Below, in pieces: positions 10,515-21,982 of a DNA stretch of 64,000 bases (positions within the stretch are counted from its first letter, which is position 1; every line of letters begins with the position of its first letter). Origin of the DNA: Orientallactaga sibirica (taxonomy: Eukaryota > Chordata > Mammalia > Rodentia > Dipodidae); NCBI GenBank assembly GCA_036365145.1, contig JAEOAD010000024.1:10077501-10141500 (forward strand), read 5' to 3'. The notes under the pieces were generated by a model. That model saw only the letters and a program-made list of their open reading frames with translations. It was not told the DNA's origin and made no database searches. The position numbers and the translations under genes are program-made.

Positions 10515-10860
10515 TGAGGTGGTTTGATTCCTATTTTCCTCAGAAATTTAGGTATTCCCAGCTGATGGAGATTTGGGAATTAATGCTTCCTAGAGGCAGT
10601 GTATTGTTGGGGCTGAGCTTATGGGTGTTATAGCCATTTTCCCCATGACAATGTTTGGCACACTCTCCTGTTGCTATTGTGCACCTTATGTTGGCCAGGG
10701 GGTGATGTCCACCATCTACTCATGCCATCATTTTCCCTGCCATAATGGAGCTTCCCCTGAAGTCTGTAAGCCAAAATAAACCTTTTTTTTTTTTTTTTTT
10801 TTCCCAACAGCTGCTCTTGGTCGGGTGGTTTCTGCCAGCAATGTGAACCTGACTGCAACA
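10515..10860 (+). repeat. Left LTR of the MaLR-like element
   Basis: It runs from TGAGGTGGTTTGATTC to CTGACTGCAACA. The polyadenylation signal AATAAA is at 10774-10779, followed by a T run (about 10783-10802). The minus-strand frame 10628-10924 lies inside and is a by-product. Confidence 0.8.
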
Positions 10861-11954
10861 GTAATGTTGTTACCAATGAATAGTAACATTTGCTGCTAGA
10901 CACCTGACTGTGTGGCTTTGGCATTAGGACCTGATTTTCAAGAAGAATGTGAGAGGATTTGAAGCCTTGGCCTAAGAGACACCTTGCAGTGCTCTAAGAA
11001 CAGCTTTATGAACTATTCTGGTCAGAGTTTCAAAACCTGAATGCAGTAAGAGCTATGGACTATGAGATTTGGCTTATGAGGGTGAGAAAGAGCTATGCCT
11101 GGACTAGGCTAAAAGCAGTTTGTGTGAAAGGCTTGCTATTATTCCTATGTCCTGAGAATTTGTGCAGGGTTGCTTTGCATGGAACAGACTGATGTGAGCA
11201 GAAGGATATGGCACAGAAAAAATGAAATCCTTCGGCCAAAACTGCTGCCTGTTCAGCTGCAATTGGATGAGAGATTACAGCTATTGAGACTGGGCCAGCT
11301 GACCTGCACTGGGGCAACAGGAAGAATGTAGACTTTTTTGAAGGGGCCTGATTGCTCAAGGAGTGTCCTGTTCTTCAAAGTCTGCTGTATTCCCTTCTGG
11401 ATTCATAAATCGGCACCCTACAGGGTATTATGGAGTATAAGAAATGCAGGAAAGAAAGATTCATCGAATTTGCAACATGATCTTGTATTTTGGAAACAGC
11501 CATGGGCAGTGCATAGCAGGTTTTCTGGATGCATGCATGGAGATATAATGGAGCCATGAGGATAAACAGTGGGTTGCAGTGGAGGCCCACTGAAGATGCT
11601 AGAACCACGAGATGGCTGCCAAGGAAAGCTGCTGGCCTCTGATGAAGTTTTCGAGGACTGTGAGTAGCCTAGCTGGAAGGAGCTACAGAGTTTAATGTTT
11701 GCCCTGTTTAAATCTTGTGTTGGTTGGATATTTCTTTGCTCTATCCAATCCCATCTTTTGCAGTGTGAATGTTTATTCTGTGCCATCGTGGGTTTTGGGG
11801 GGTGTATTTTTGGTATTATGCCTCAGTTAAAAGATCTTGGACTATGGGGCTGTATCATTAGGATTGATAAAAAAAAAATATGGGGACTTTTAAAGTTGGA
11901 TGAATGCACTTTATATCATTTATGGTTATCAGTTTATGGGGGCCAGGGATGCAA
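10861..11954 (+). other. MaLR-like internal region, non-coding
   Basis: Shares blocks with 60884-61960 in order: CCGACTGTG/CCTGACTGTG, TTTGGCCTAAAAGATGC-like, TATGGACTATGAG, GAGGCTTGCT-like, GAGAGATTACA, AACAGGAAGAATG, GGAGTGTCCTGTTCTTCAAA. Frames up to 122 codons occur on both strands but none resembles a retroviral protein. Confidence 0.7.
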
Positions 11955-12304
11955 TGTGGTGGTTTGATTTACATGTCCCCCATAAATTAGCTGTTCTGAA
12001 TACTAGGTTCCCAGCTAATAGAGATTTGGGAATTAATGCCTCCTGGATGTGGAGTATTGTTGGGGGTGGCCTTATGGGTGTTATAGCCAGTTTCCCCATG
12101 TCAATGTTTGGCACACTCTCCTGTTGGTATTGTTCACCTTATGTTGGCCAGGGGGTGAGGTCCACCCTCTGCTCATGCCATTGTTTTCCCCTGCCATAAT
12201 GGAACTTCCCCTCAAGTCTGTAAGCCAAAATAAACCATTATTTTTCCCCAAAAGCTGTTCTTGTTTGGGTGATTTCTACCAGGAATGCAAACCTGACTGC
12301 AACA
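11955..12304 (+). repeat. Right LTR of the MaLR-like element
   Basis: It runs from TGTGGTGGTTTGATTTAC to CTGACTGCAACA, with GTAAGCCAAAATAAACC at 12217-12233. It differs from the left LTR at many positions, including short indels, which indicates an old insertion. Confidence 0.8.
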
Positions 12305-12489
12305 ACCTTTTGACTGTAACCTCTGTCCTGCATGGGAACAGAGACAGAAGAATCTATGTAACCCCTAAAAATCTGAAAACAGTTAAATATGAGACTTTAC
12401 TTAAAATAAAGACCAGAGAGAGGAGCAAAATTTCACTCTGGCCTTTGTAAACAAGTGTCCCCAAATGTAGACAAGCACATGGAGCACAC

Positions 12490-13012
12490 CAAGGAACATA
12501 CACATACAAACACCTCTCACACATTATACAACACACCAAATTACACACATGCACACACACATACACACACACACACAAACACCATACACCACACTGCATT
12601 ACACACACATTCTATGTTAAACATACACCATACACACATCACACCGCATGACACACACACATACTATGTTATACACATACAAACACACATCATATACCAC
12701 ATCATACCACATTACACAAACACACACCACACACCACATTTTATACACACACACAAACACCATAAACCATGCCACATTACCCACACATACCATATTACAC
12801 ACACACACACACACACACATCATACACCACATTTCACCACATTACACAAACACACATCACACACAGAGTTTTATACACACACACCACACTACATTACACA
12901 AACACATCACACACCTCACCACACACACATATTACACACACACCACATGACATTACACAAACACACACATCACACACCACATTACATACACACAGAGACA
13001 CACAAGTGAAAA
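12490..13012 (+). repeat. CA-rich degenerate minisatellite
   Basis: About 520 bp almost purely of CA, CAC and ATT elements. Larger units such as CACATTACACAAACACACA recur at irregular spacing (about 12710, 12839, 12891, 12950). The strand bias (C and A only, few G) opens long frames on both strands (e.g. 12455-13009) that are His/Thr- or Cys/Val-rich artefacts, not genes. The array leads directly into a B4 3' module. Confidence 0.9.
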
Positions 13013-13017
13013 TAAAT

Positions 13018-13115
13018 GAATAAGGTGGCGAGCAACTGAAAAAGACACCTTATGTTGACATCTGCCATTCACATCCACACATGTACACATGTACACACAC
13101 TCACATATAGATATG
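13018..13115 (+). mobile_element. B4 SINE 3' module only
   Basis: AATAAGGTGGCGAGCAACTG, then AAAGACACCTTATGTTGACA and a CATCCACACATGTACACA tail match the 3' part of B4. The ID head and B1 body are absent, and the CA-rich array takes their place on the left. Confidence 0.7.
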
Positions 13116-13589
13116 CATGTCCTTCAGTCACATACTTGCAAAAAAAAAAAAAACCCACATAAAGCTTTTACCAACAAGGTGAAAGGACACATGAAAAGTT
13201 GAGAAAATTCTGTAAATGAATATTTGTATATATTCTCAAAGGAATTTTATTTTATTATGTGTGACCAATATAAGAATTGAAGCAAGGGCTGCACTATGAT
13301 TTTTCAAAGGTTAGAATTTTGTCAGAACAAAATAAAGGTAGCATTCAATATCATGATGTGCCACACTCCGAGATGTATGTATGTCACAATAGAACTGCAA
13401 GATGCTCAGAGAAAAGGTGACTGATGTTTACTTTCTTGGCAGTGCAGTTGAGATCCAATAAATGATTCAAACTAAAACCTAAAGTTTCTGGAAATTGTTC
13501 TCTTTTTAAAAGAGGCGCTAGCAGCCTAAGGTCAGGTAAATTTTTTGCCTAATAAACACAAGGATGTGAATTGGCATCCTACTACCTAC
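13116..13589. other. Single-copy intergenic DNA
   Basis: Contains an A run at 13139-13153. No recognised element or gene. Confidence 0.55.
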
Positions 13590-13855
13590 ATAAAATGCTA
13601 AGAATGATGGCACACACCTTTAGTCCCAGAGCTGAGAAAGCAGAGACAAACCATTACTTGAATTCAGTGATTAGCTAGTCTAGCCTAATTGGTAAGCTTT
13701 TGGCCAGTGAGATTTCCTCTCTCTCTCTCTCCAAAAAAAAAAAAAAAAAAAAATCAGTGTATGATGAATCAGAGAACCAACAAATATTGCTGTCTTCTGG
13801 CTTTCACACTCAAATTCACACATGTGCATGTGTGCCCTCACATACCCAGAAAAAA
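13590..13855 (+). mobile_element. B4 SINE, 5'-truncated
   Basis: Begins in the B1-like body (GATGGCACACACCTTTAGTC), then AAGCTTTTGGCCAGTGAGAT, a CT-rich stretch (13712-13731), an A run of about 20 (13733-13752) and the B4 3' zone (TTCTGGCTTTCACACTC, ACACATGTGCATGTGTG). The ID head is missing. Confidence 0.65.
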
Positions 13856-16711
13856 ATTATTTTATTGTCAATAACTTTACAACTTTTTAGCCATTTTGCA
13901 TATTTCAATAGTAGTAATGAAATATATTAGAGTATTAAGCTGTAACATTAACATTATTTAAAATTATTTTATTTCCCTAGTGACTATTATATATAATCTT
14001 TGTAAGAATATGGTTTATGTGTGGTGTACTTTTCTCCCATTTTCTTCACCTTAAGTAAGAAGAAAAATGGAGAATCAATTTCATGTCCATGGGAAAGAGT
14101 TAATGCCATCCTGGGCTGGTTCATTTTGTGTATTTAGCTGTCATAGGGCAGACCCTAAACCATTTAATCCATCTTAAAATAATATATTGTCATTTTGAAG
14201 CCAGCACTGTCATTTATTTTCATTTAACTGAGGCATCTCTGTTTAGATTGAAATATTTATTAGCGGGGAGGGGGTTAAAAGCTCAACTCTCTGAGACATG
14301 CAACCAAAGGATGTGGTTTTTAATTCACATCTTATCTGAAACACACTCTCCTGCCTATTTGGCAGCTGGGGGGGGTAGGATACATCTGCATTTAAAATAT
14401 ATTTCTGTTTGTTGATCACAGTATTGAGCCTCAGGAGAAATAGTTTCAGCCTAAATTAAAATTGTATTTTTCACTGTTCATCTCCCCACTCATTATGCAT
14501 TCTACACATTGTTCATGTTCACTATGTTTCTTTAAAAAATAACCCATAACAAAGTATATAGGCATCTATACACAACATGTACTTGCATTTCAGGACCAAA
14601 GCTGGTGCTCTATGACCACAGACAACTGACTTTGAGCTTTGATTTCAGATAGATTGTTTAGTTGTTGATTTAATTTTCACAGTTCTCTTTACCAATAGAT
14701 TGTGAAATAATGCATGCTGGATGTATACTTCTTGTTGTAAATTGCCAATTTGTTTTATTTTCTGAAAATTACTACTGTATAATTTTTATATGTCATTTTA
14801 AAATGCTCTATAGTTTATTTACAATGAAAACATTTTTCACATATTTTCTCAGTCTTCACAGTTTTACATGATCAGATTATCTTTCAGTTGTGTTTTGTTA
14901 TATGCTGATTTAAAAAATTACATAATTAGCAATCTTCATCTTTTTTATGTAATATGAAAAAAATGTTGTGGTAGAAACATTAAGGAATACAAGTGATAAT
15001 ATTTCATTTAATCATTCATTCACTTATGTATCATTTATTTATGTTATACTTATTATTTCAGGATAGACCAGACTGTCCTTTAATGTATGTAGTTAAGACT
15101 GATATTAAGCAACTACTCCTACCTCTGAAAGTGCTTAGAATACAGCTGTGCCCCTTATGACCAACCTGACACCTTCATCCTGCTAAAGAATTACCAATAA
15201 GTGTGATAAAAGTAACTGACAGTTCAGTAAGGTAACTATTAAATACTTTCATGACAAGAATAGTAATTTCCATGGAATGTTTTAACAAAAACTATTAAAA
15301 TTTACTTTAAATTTTTATAAATCTTCATAATTTTCTTTTGCTCATAAGTCTTCTGATAACTTACAGTTGATGGCTTTCTAAAACAAATTTGTAAACCATA
15401 CTTTGCATCCATAGTCATAAACTGTGTCTTCCACAATAAGCACAAAGTTTACTTTAAAGTAAGTTATACAGCACAGATAATTCAAGAGTAGCCGTGACAC
15501 TGCTTTTCTTGTGTATTTGGTTTGTCTTTTGAGGAGGAGTGAAGTGGTGAGTCACAAGGACTATTCTTCTTGGAAATAGCTCCCCTACCACTATAATTGG
15601 TGGGGGAGCAATTTGCCACATGATGCAAAATATGGATTTTTGTTTGATTTTCTTCCAGCTTAAAATTTCTCATGCCAACTTCACTTAGCAAATAAGACAT
15701 GGCTTACATAGAGAATTGCAAATGTAACATTGTCTTATATTAGTGTCCTTGGTAAGTTTGACTTCATTTCTGAATTCTGATTCATTATATATATATTTAA
15801 CAGACACATTATTTAATTATAAATACAGAGTAATAAGATTTGAAAAACTCCGAGACAAAACTCTTGATTATCAAGTAATTATTCACTAATAAAAATTATT
15901 TACTTTCTTTTTTTGGATAAATCTTATATTTTAAAACTGTTTTCCTTTGCCAAATACAATCTGCTTAATTGATATATAGCACACATGACTTTTAAACCTT
16001 CATAAAATGTTATGTAATTTCTGTTGCAAACATTGGTTAAATAATAAAAACAAAAGAATCACAATAAATATTGATCCAGTCTGAAAATTAACTCTGAGTA
16101 GGAAAAAAAAAAGTCTGCTGCCTTCATTGGTGACAGTTATAATCAATTAGTAATGATTTCTACCCAGTATGTATGATTCAACTTTTAGATCAATAGGATT
16201 AAGGGATAACTACAATAATAATTCGTGCTGCTAATCGAAAATTATGTTCACCAGCTTGGCCGTGCAATAAAGTATTTGAAGAAGTAGTTCAGCTGAATGT
16301 GAAGTCTAATGAGAAGGAAATCTAGCTCTCTAATGATGAGACTGACAAATTTACAAGAACATTTTTCTAACAAAATTAGTATATTCTTTAGAGAGAAATA
16401 TGTTATTTTAAGTAATATGTTTCATGAAACAATTGCAAATTTGTATTACCTGTCATTTATAAATATGAAGACTAAGATTGGAAGAAAAAAACAGCTGATC
16501 TTATTAATAAAATATATTAACAAATGTGAAATCCAGAGACAGAGTGTTTCTGAATGAAATTAACATGGGGACATGCCCAAGATTTTAAAGGTAATTTGCA
16601 TTTATGGTTAAAATAAAATTAATCTGTAATAGATATTATGTGATATCTACAAAGAATTCTAGAACATAATTGCACATTTCTTACTGAGGATATTTTATTA
16701 AAAATAATTTT
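13856..16711. other. Long single-copy AT-rich interval
   Basis: Nearly 2.9 kb with no SINE, LINE or LTR that I can recognise, the cleanest stretch in the left half. No coding pattern: short frames (14128-14415, 15482-15700, 16309-16557) lack domains. A denser patch at 14120-14420 is listed separately as a possible conserved non-coding element. Confidence 0.6.
14120..14420. promoter_or_regulatory. Candidate conserved non-coding block (weak)
   Basis: Less repetitive and less A/T-skewed than its flanks, with homeodomain-like TAAT cores, an ACATCTTATCTG (GATA-type) and GGCAGCTGGG (E-box). The argument is texture only; such motifs are common by chance. Confidence 0.15.
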
Positions 16712-16896
16712 GCCGGGCGTGGTGGCGCACGCCTTTAATCCCAGCACTCGGGAGGCAGAGGTAGGAGGATCGCCGTGAGTTCAAGGCCACCCTGAGACTA
16801 CATAGTGAATTCCAGGTCAGCCTGGGCCAGAGTGAGACCCTACCTCGAAAAACCAAAAAAAAAAAAAAAATAATAATAATAATAAATAAATAAATA
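16712..16896 (+). mobile_element. B1 SINE, young full-length copy
   Basis: A complete 7SL-derived SINE: GCCGGGCGTGGTGGCGCACG (A-box region), CCCAGCACTCGGGAGGCAG, GAGTTCAAGGCCACC (B-box region), a body ending CCCTACCTCGAAAAACC, then A17 and a TAA/TAAA tail. It keeps several CpG dinucleotides that are lost in most other copies here, so it looks recent. Flanks AAAATAATTT (16701-16710) and AAAATAATTC (16896-16905) are a TSD with one mismatch. Confidence 0.92.
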
Positions 16897-17018
16897 AAAT
16901 AATTCTAATGTTTGCTATCAATTTAAATTGAAACCTTATCATTCAGTCATAAGTAATTCATTCTTTGATTATACATTTATCACAAGAGTTATCTGATCAT
17001 TCTTCACTTTAGGTAAGC

Positions 17019-17094
17019 GGGCTAGAAAGGTGGCTCAGAGTGCTTCCCATGCTTGCTAGGGCCGGGAGTTACCCCAAACTGCCGGATTCCTTGG
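17019..17094 (+). mobile_element. tRNA SINE head fragment
   Basis: GGGCTAGAAAGGTGGCTCAG matches the head of the B2-like SINE. The rest is lost where an LTR begins at 17095. Confidence 0.4.
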
Positions 17095-17740
17095 TGTTGT
17101 AGTTAGTTCCATGTTGCTGGGATGAACATCCAAACCAGACAGCTTTTGGGAAGAAGAAATTTATTTCAAGCTTACACATGCAGTTGAAGTTTCACCAAGT
17201 GGCAGAAGACTCTGGCCCTCATTCATAAAGTCAATTAGAATGAAAACACCCAGAGACACCGAGGCTCCCAAGACCTCATCACTGAAGTAGAACTAAATGA
17301 ATTCAACGTGGCTCTGGGAAATTCGCGGAAGAGGTCTCAGAAAGAGTGTTAGAGACACAAGTTGGGTCATTATGCACAGAGACTTTGCCTCTCCCCCATA
17401 ACTGTTTGCTATCTCCATAATGCACGATCCACATTCTCCAGTGAGGAGGGTCCTTTGGAGGGGGGAGGACAGGTAGGAGGCTACCGGAGACACCAACATG
17501 AATGTAAAATTAAAATAAATAATAATTATAATAAAAAGAATGATAGCACCAAACAGCCAGTACCATAAGCAAGCACAGCCAGAGCTCAAAAGCTGTGCAT
17601 ACCTTCAGGCTGGAATTCAGATCCACACCCAGTGACACGCCCCCCCTACAGCAGGAGAATTCCTGCTAGGGGCTGAAGCTGAAAACTCAATTTTAATAAA
17701 ACACTTGAGTCTATGGAGGGCCTGAATTCAAACTACCCCA
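17095..17740 (-). mobile_element. LTR split by an L1 tail
   Basis: Minus-strand LTR of the type at 59406-59790. The plus strand starts TGTTGTAGTTAGTTCC and carries CAAACCAGACAGCTTTTGGG. After the inserted L1 it resumes at 17544 and ends TAAAACACTTGAGTCTATGG ... AAACTACCCCA. Removing 17244-17536 gives an LTR of about 350 bp. No exact 5-bp TSD remains. Confidence 0.65.
17244..17536 (+). mobile_element. 5'-truncated L1 (3'UTR end) nested in LTR
   Basis: Matches the last 300 bp of the long L1 3'UTR seen at 37330-37620: CATCACTGAAGTAGAACTAA, GTGTTAGAGACACAAGTTGG, CCTCTCCCCCATAACTG and a final AATAAATAATAATTAT tail. A 7-bp AGAATGA flanks it (17237-17243, 17537-17543), consistent with a short TSD. 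Confidence 0.8.
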
Positions 17741-19029
17741 CTCAGCCACCACATAAACAGCTGTGCATGGTCTGTGGAGAGAGATACTGGAGAATCTTTA
17801 GAGATTGTGAAAATGGCAAACTCCTGAATCAGTGAGAAACTCCTCAAGGAAACACTTGGGTAAGTACAGAAAAGGAACACCAATGTTGACATTGACCTTT
17901 TCTCTGTCCTCTGCATGCATGCATGGGGCATGCACCTGGACATACATGTGCAAGTATCTTCTACACACCGCACTCCAGATACTATACACATGAATATGTG
18001 AACAAAGTAAAGTGCATTTAACTGCTGAGCTATCTTTCCAACCTTCTCATTGATGACATTTTGACAATATTACTACTGGTTCTCTATTCATGTATATGAT
18101 ATATCTTGCTTAATTGGTTCAAATGTATGAACTTAAATCAGTGTAGCATTTAAAAACAGTTTTAGACATACATCAGAAAATTTGAGAATACAGTCATATA
18201 TTTGTTTGAGTAGGAAAATGTTGCAAAAAATACACTATGGTTTTGTGAATTATCACAGGAAATGTATATTGTTAAACTGAAGGTAGACTCAATAGTTCTA
18301 CATATTATGTATTAATTCTATATTTTAGTTCTGGAACCAAGCTTCTTTCATAAATTATTCTGTTAAACTCTTAGGCTTTTAACTATACTGTCATATTGTG
18401 TGACTGTCAATTGGAGACAGAAGCTGAGGTCTCATTCACTATTACCCATGTCATGTAGAATTAATAGGTATCATTTCAACACCATCACTCATACTCCAAA
18501 CAAACAAAACCTTAAAACAAGATAAAACAAAATCACTGGAGTGCTCATTGCAATGAGGAAAAGGAAAAAAAAAACACTAGCTGACATAGTGTGTCAGACA
18601 GAGTATATTAAATTTGTCTTTTTTAACAATTAATATAGATATTGGGTAGGTGACAAAAGTGACACCAATCATAGTCTCCCTGAAAAAAATATGGTATTCA
18701 GTTTAATGAAGAAATTATTGATATGAGATGTGACAAGAACAGAAATGGTGCCTAATCTGCCAGGAATATCCCTGCTAGCATTGTGGAATAGGCTGGCTGG
18801 TGAATACAGAGCCACAGAGATCAACACATTGGAAGGATATTTAGTGGTGTCAGATTCTAGTCCATTATTTTCTTTGTTCTCTATCCTCCAGGTACTTATA
18901 GTCATTTGAGAAATCAAATTTAATGTTCATGGGCTAAATTGAGAGGTTATGCCAATGAAAAATCGTTCTAACTACATATGTTCATCCAATTTGATCAATG
19001 CTGTTTTGATTCTTGGTTAAAGAATCTGC
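17741..19029. other. Mostly single-copy DNA with a possible SINE remnant
   Basis: Around 17900-18042 the plus strand ends AACTGCTGAGCTATCTTTCCA, the complement of an ID/B2-like head, preceded by degenerate ATGCATG-rich DNA, so a decayed minus-strand SINE is likely. The rest (18043-19029) is AT-rich with no recognised element. Confidence 0.45.
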
Positions 19030-19452
19030 TTTTTACAGATGGAGGTGAATTTCAGAGAGAAACGAGACCCATAAAAATGACAAAAAAGGGGAAAAAAAAA
19101 GAGAAAAGCTGAGTGCTTAGCAATGGACAAGTCATCTCTATCATACCCTCCAGTGCCCAGGAAAAATTGGAGAGGGAGTGGTGGATTAAGTATGAGTGTT
19201 GCTCTTACAGCTAGCTTGAGAACCTCTTCCAGAGAAATGGCAGTAGACACAGATATTAGGCATTGTACTTCCCACAGGAACCACCTGGTGCATTCAAGAG
19301 CCCCCAGTAATTATGGATACCCCCACTGAGGAGTCCGTCAGTGGAATGGAAGTCAAGGAGAAGGGACAAAAGAGGACCATCTGATGGAATGAGATTAATT
19401 TTAGGATGTTCATATATGAATGTTCTCAATAAAATATTTAAAAAAATAACCA
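19030..19452 (+). mobile_element. L1 3'UTR, older subfamily
   Basis: Same architecture as the 3'UTR at 1640-2138: TTTTTACAGATGGAGG near the start, then GGACAAGTCATCTCTATC, CCCAGGAAAAATTGGAGAGG, a late GGATGTTCATATATGAATG and a terminal AATAAAATATTTAAAAA. The sequence itself is well diverged from both other L1 3'UTR types, so it is a separate, probably older L1 lineage. The frames on both strands (19017-19250, 19123-19329) are incidental. Confidence 0.55.
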
Positions 19453-19479
19453 ACCATCATGAAGGATATGAAGCTATAA

Positions 19480-20910
19480 ACAAAACAGGTTTGTAACTAA
19501 ACTCTGATCAATACTCTTATGTAAACAAAGGATCGAGAAAAAAATAAAAACGAGTAAGGAATGTGCCACATATTGACAAAGTCTAGGTGAAGTGACCAGA
19601 TGTGGTAGGAGACATTTAGACTGAAGAGCTAGAAAATTCAGACTTAGGCAACTCAAGGTCCAAAGAATAGGGATGGAAGGGATTGGGGAGATGGGAAGGA
19701 GGAGGGGGGAAACAAACACAAAACTAAATCCAAAATGAGCTGGTACCATGGAAACCTTTATCCTTGGAGATAGCCTAAAATATATAACCCTCAAAAGAAG
19801 TAAGGGGGGAGCACTTGAAAAGTAGGGCCCTGGAGAGGGTGAGAGGAAGCCTAAGCTTAAAATATTTTTTTTCTGTCTCTGGCCTGTAACTCCCGGTACT
19901 AGAAATTGAGCTGTTGATTGGAGACTTAAATACCCACCTGAGGCAAAAGGTAAGACCCTATTGCTGAAGATACAATATACTGCTGACACAGAGCATGGAG
20001 AGGACTGGCTGTAATTCAGAAGAAAGCCAGTCCCCAGACAGTTAGATTGTCTAGTGCTGAAAAGCACTACATTAGCTACTGGGGGAATGTGTTCAGCAAT
20101 GGTCTGAGCAACCAGAGGTCTAAGCTACTCAGAAGCTAACACCCTGAGACCATGTACACAGCAGTGCAATAGAGGCACAGAGCCTCAGTGGGTAACCAAT
20201 AGCTTTCTCATTGGCTAAGAGATACATTGAGTGTAAAGGAACCCATATATGGAATTGGGAACCAGATCAGAATCCTGTAGAGACAAAGATTATGTTCTCC
20301 ATTGTCAAGCTCTCACTAGTTTTTGGCTAAAAGAGGGGTTATAAACATCAAATCCTCTCTAAAGTAATTATGTTTATCCCATTTAAACTATGCTGACTTC
20401 TCTTTTCTTTGGAGAATCTGTCCTTTGCCAGAAGGTAGTGTGACTGGAGGAGATAAGCTATCCCTTTGAACTTTGGCCAAGCCATAGCTGAAACCATAGA
20501 GGAATTGGGGAGACAAGCATGAGTGTTGCTTCCATGTTGAACTTGATAATCAGAGCCAGGGTGAAGGAGAGCAACCCTGAGGATATTTAGCACAAAAGCA
20601 GAGATCCAGAGGCTCCTAAGAGATCATCACTGAAGTAGACTTAAAATTCACCTACCATGGCTCAGGGAATTTTGCAGTAGAGGAGGGTGGGAAGACTGTA
20701 AGAGCCATAGGTTGAGATCATGCTCAGAGGCATTCACCCCCTCCCAAACTACTGAATGCTAATCCCACAATGCATAAACCATAACCCTGTAGTGAATACC
20801 TACAACCCCAACAGAATGGGGGCAGTGGCGAGGGAAAAGAGGGTACCAACCCACAATGTGTCTATATGAAATATGTTGTTAATAATAATAATAAACAAGA
20901 AAAAAAAAGA
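19480..20910 (+). mobile_element. L1 with long 3'UTR, 5'-truncated
   Basis: From about 19650 it is collinear with the 3'UTR that follows the ORF2 remnant on the minus strand at 43344-44690: GGGATGGAAGGGATTGGGGA, GGCCCTGGAGAGGGTGAG, CAGTCCCCAGACAGTTAGAT, TTTTTGGCTAAAAGAGG, TTTGGAGAATCTG, CATCACTGAAGTAGACTTAA, and the end TTAATAATAATAATAAACAA. The zone 19480-19650 may be the last, very diverged ORF2 codons. The 197-codon minus-strand frame 19474-20067 is antisense to this UTR and not a gene. Confidence 0.75.
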
Positions 20911-21982
20911 AAATTGAGGCTTGAGCCAAAGAAGGAACCACAAATAGACATCATCCAAAGAATGATGGAAAACTCTATCATTCCAGATTGGAAACAACTG
21001 ATCCAAGACTAGTAGCTGGAAGCTTATCAGTGATCTACAGAAATATAGAAGCCTTTCTGCTTCTCAGGAACTCAGGAAGAAAGTGAACACTGAATGTGTG
21101 TTTCAGGGATTCAGTGTGTTTAAACTTATCTCAGATATGACTGGTAACTGGGGAATGTACATTAGAAGGTTGGAATGATATGATTTTGTTGATGAATATA
21201 ACCCTAGACACTAAACATAATCAGATAGTAGAGACTATTTAGGAAGCTGTTTTTAGAGTCCAGGAAGACATGGCAGGGGCTTAGACTAAAACAATTACGA
21301 TAAACTTTAAGAATGAAAATTCCCTCTTTCCCTCTGCTAGTGTGACAGTATTCTTTTCCATTGCAACCAGAGAGCACTTCTTAGTCAAGACACATTGATT
21401 TTGCAGCAAAGTCAAAACAATGCATGAAAATTCCATCAAATTTGGCTTAAGTGACAATGGATTGTATTTGTAGATGTAGTTATTTTAGCAATTTCCTATG
21501 ACATTCTTGTGAACACATAAGCTTTATTATTATATTGTTGTCACAAAATTTTCAATTTTTAAGATATATGAAATACCTTGTGTTTTATTTTTAGTCAGAT
21601 GTCACATATAAGGAGTCAAATTAAAATAGATTCCCTTTTGTATGGGTGTGATCCAAAGAGTTTAATTTGTTGCCTGGCATTGCTATGGCTGGGGAAATAC
21701 TATCCAGTGCACAAGGAGACATCAAAGTAGAAAAGGGCCTAGGTGGGGACAGGAAGTATTTCAGCAGAAAGGTAACAGGGATGAATGATTGAGAGAGGAA
21801 TTAAGGGGGACTATGGTCAAAATACATTATATACATGTATAAAAACTGTAAATATATCAAACAAGTAATAAAACATGACATTGTTTTCAAAATTTTGGAT
21901 ACTAGAAAGCTGAAAGAATTTCTAAAGATTCAGTGAAAATTATAAGATGCTTTTCATGCATTGTCCAGTTACTTTGCATTGA
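20911..21982. other. Single-copy intergenic DNA
   Basis: No recognised element. 20930-21110 is slightly richer in G/C and purines and might be an old repeat, but I cannot name it. Confidence 0.5.

Larger units (their letters stand above)
10515..12304 (+). mobile_element. Paired-LTR MaLR-like non-autonomous retrotransposon
   Basis: Two same-direction LTRs of about 350 bp (10515-10860 and 11955-12304) flank about 1.1 kb of internal DNA. Both LTRs start TGRGGTGGTTTGATT, carry GTGTTATAGCCA, GTTTGGCACACTCTCCTGTT and GTAAGCCAAAATAAACC (polyadenylation signal), and end CTGACTGCAACA. The internal region has no gag, pro or pol reading frame, as in MaLR elements, which depend on ERVL proteins. It aligns in patches with the element at 60626-62301. 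Flanks ACCAA and ACCTT are not an exact 5-bp TSD, so the copy is old. Confidence 0.8.

Noticed and set aside
11418..11786. 122-codon minus-strand frame in the MaLR interior
   Set aside because: It is antisense, is not kept in the second copy of the element, and does not resemble gag or pol.
12455..13009. 184-codon open frame, His/Thr-rich
   Set aside because: It is a direct translation of the CA-rich array, all frames of which stay open because the repeat contains no stop codons. No domain and no start context.
12490..13012. CRISPR-like spaced repeats
   Set aside because: The units are CA-rich, irregular in length and spacing, and have no unique spacers; the genome is mammalian.
19474..20067. 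197-codon minus-strand frame
   Set aside because: It lies antisense to an L1 3'UTR collinear with several other copies, and no family resemblance is visible.
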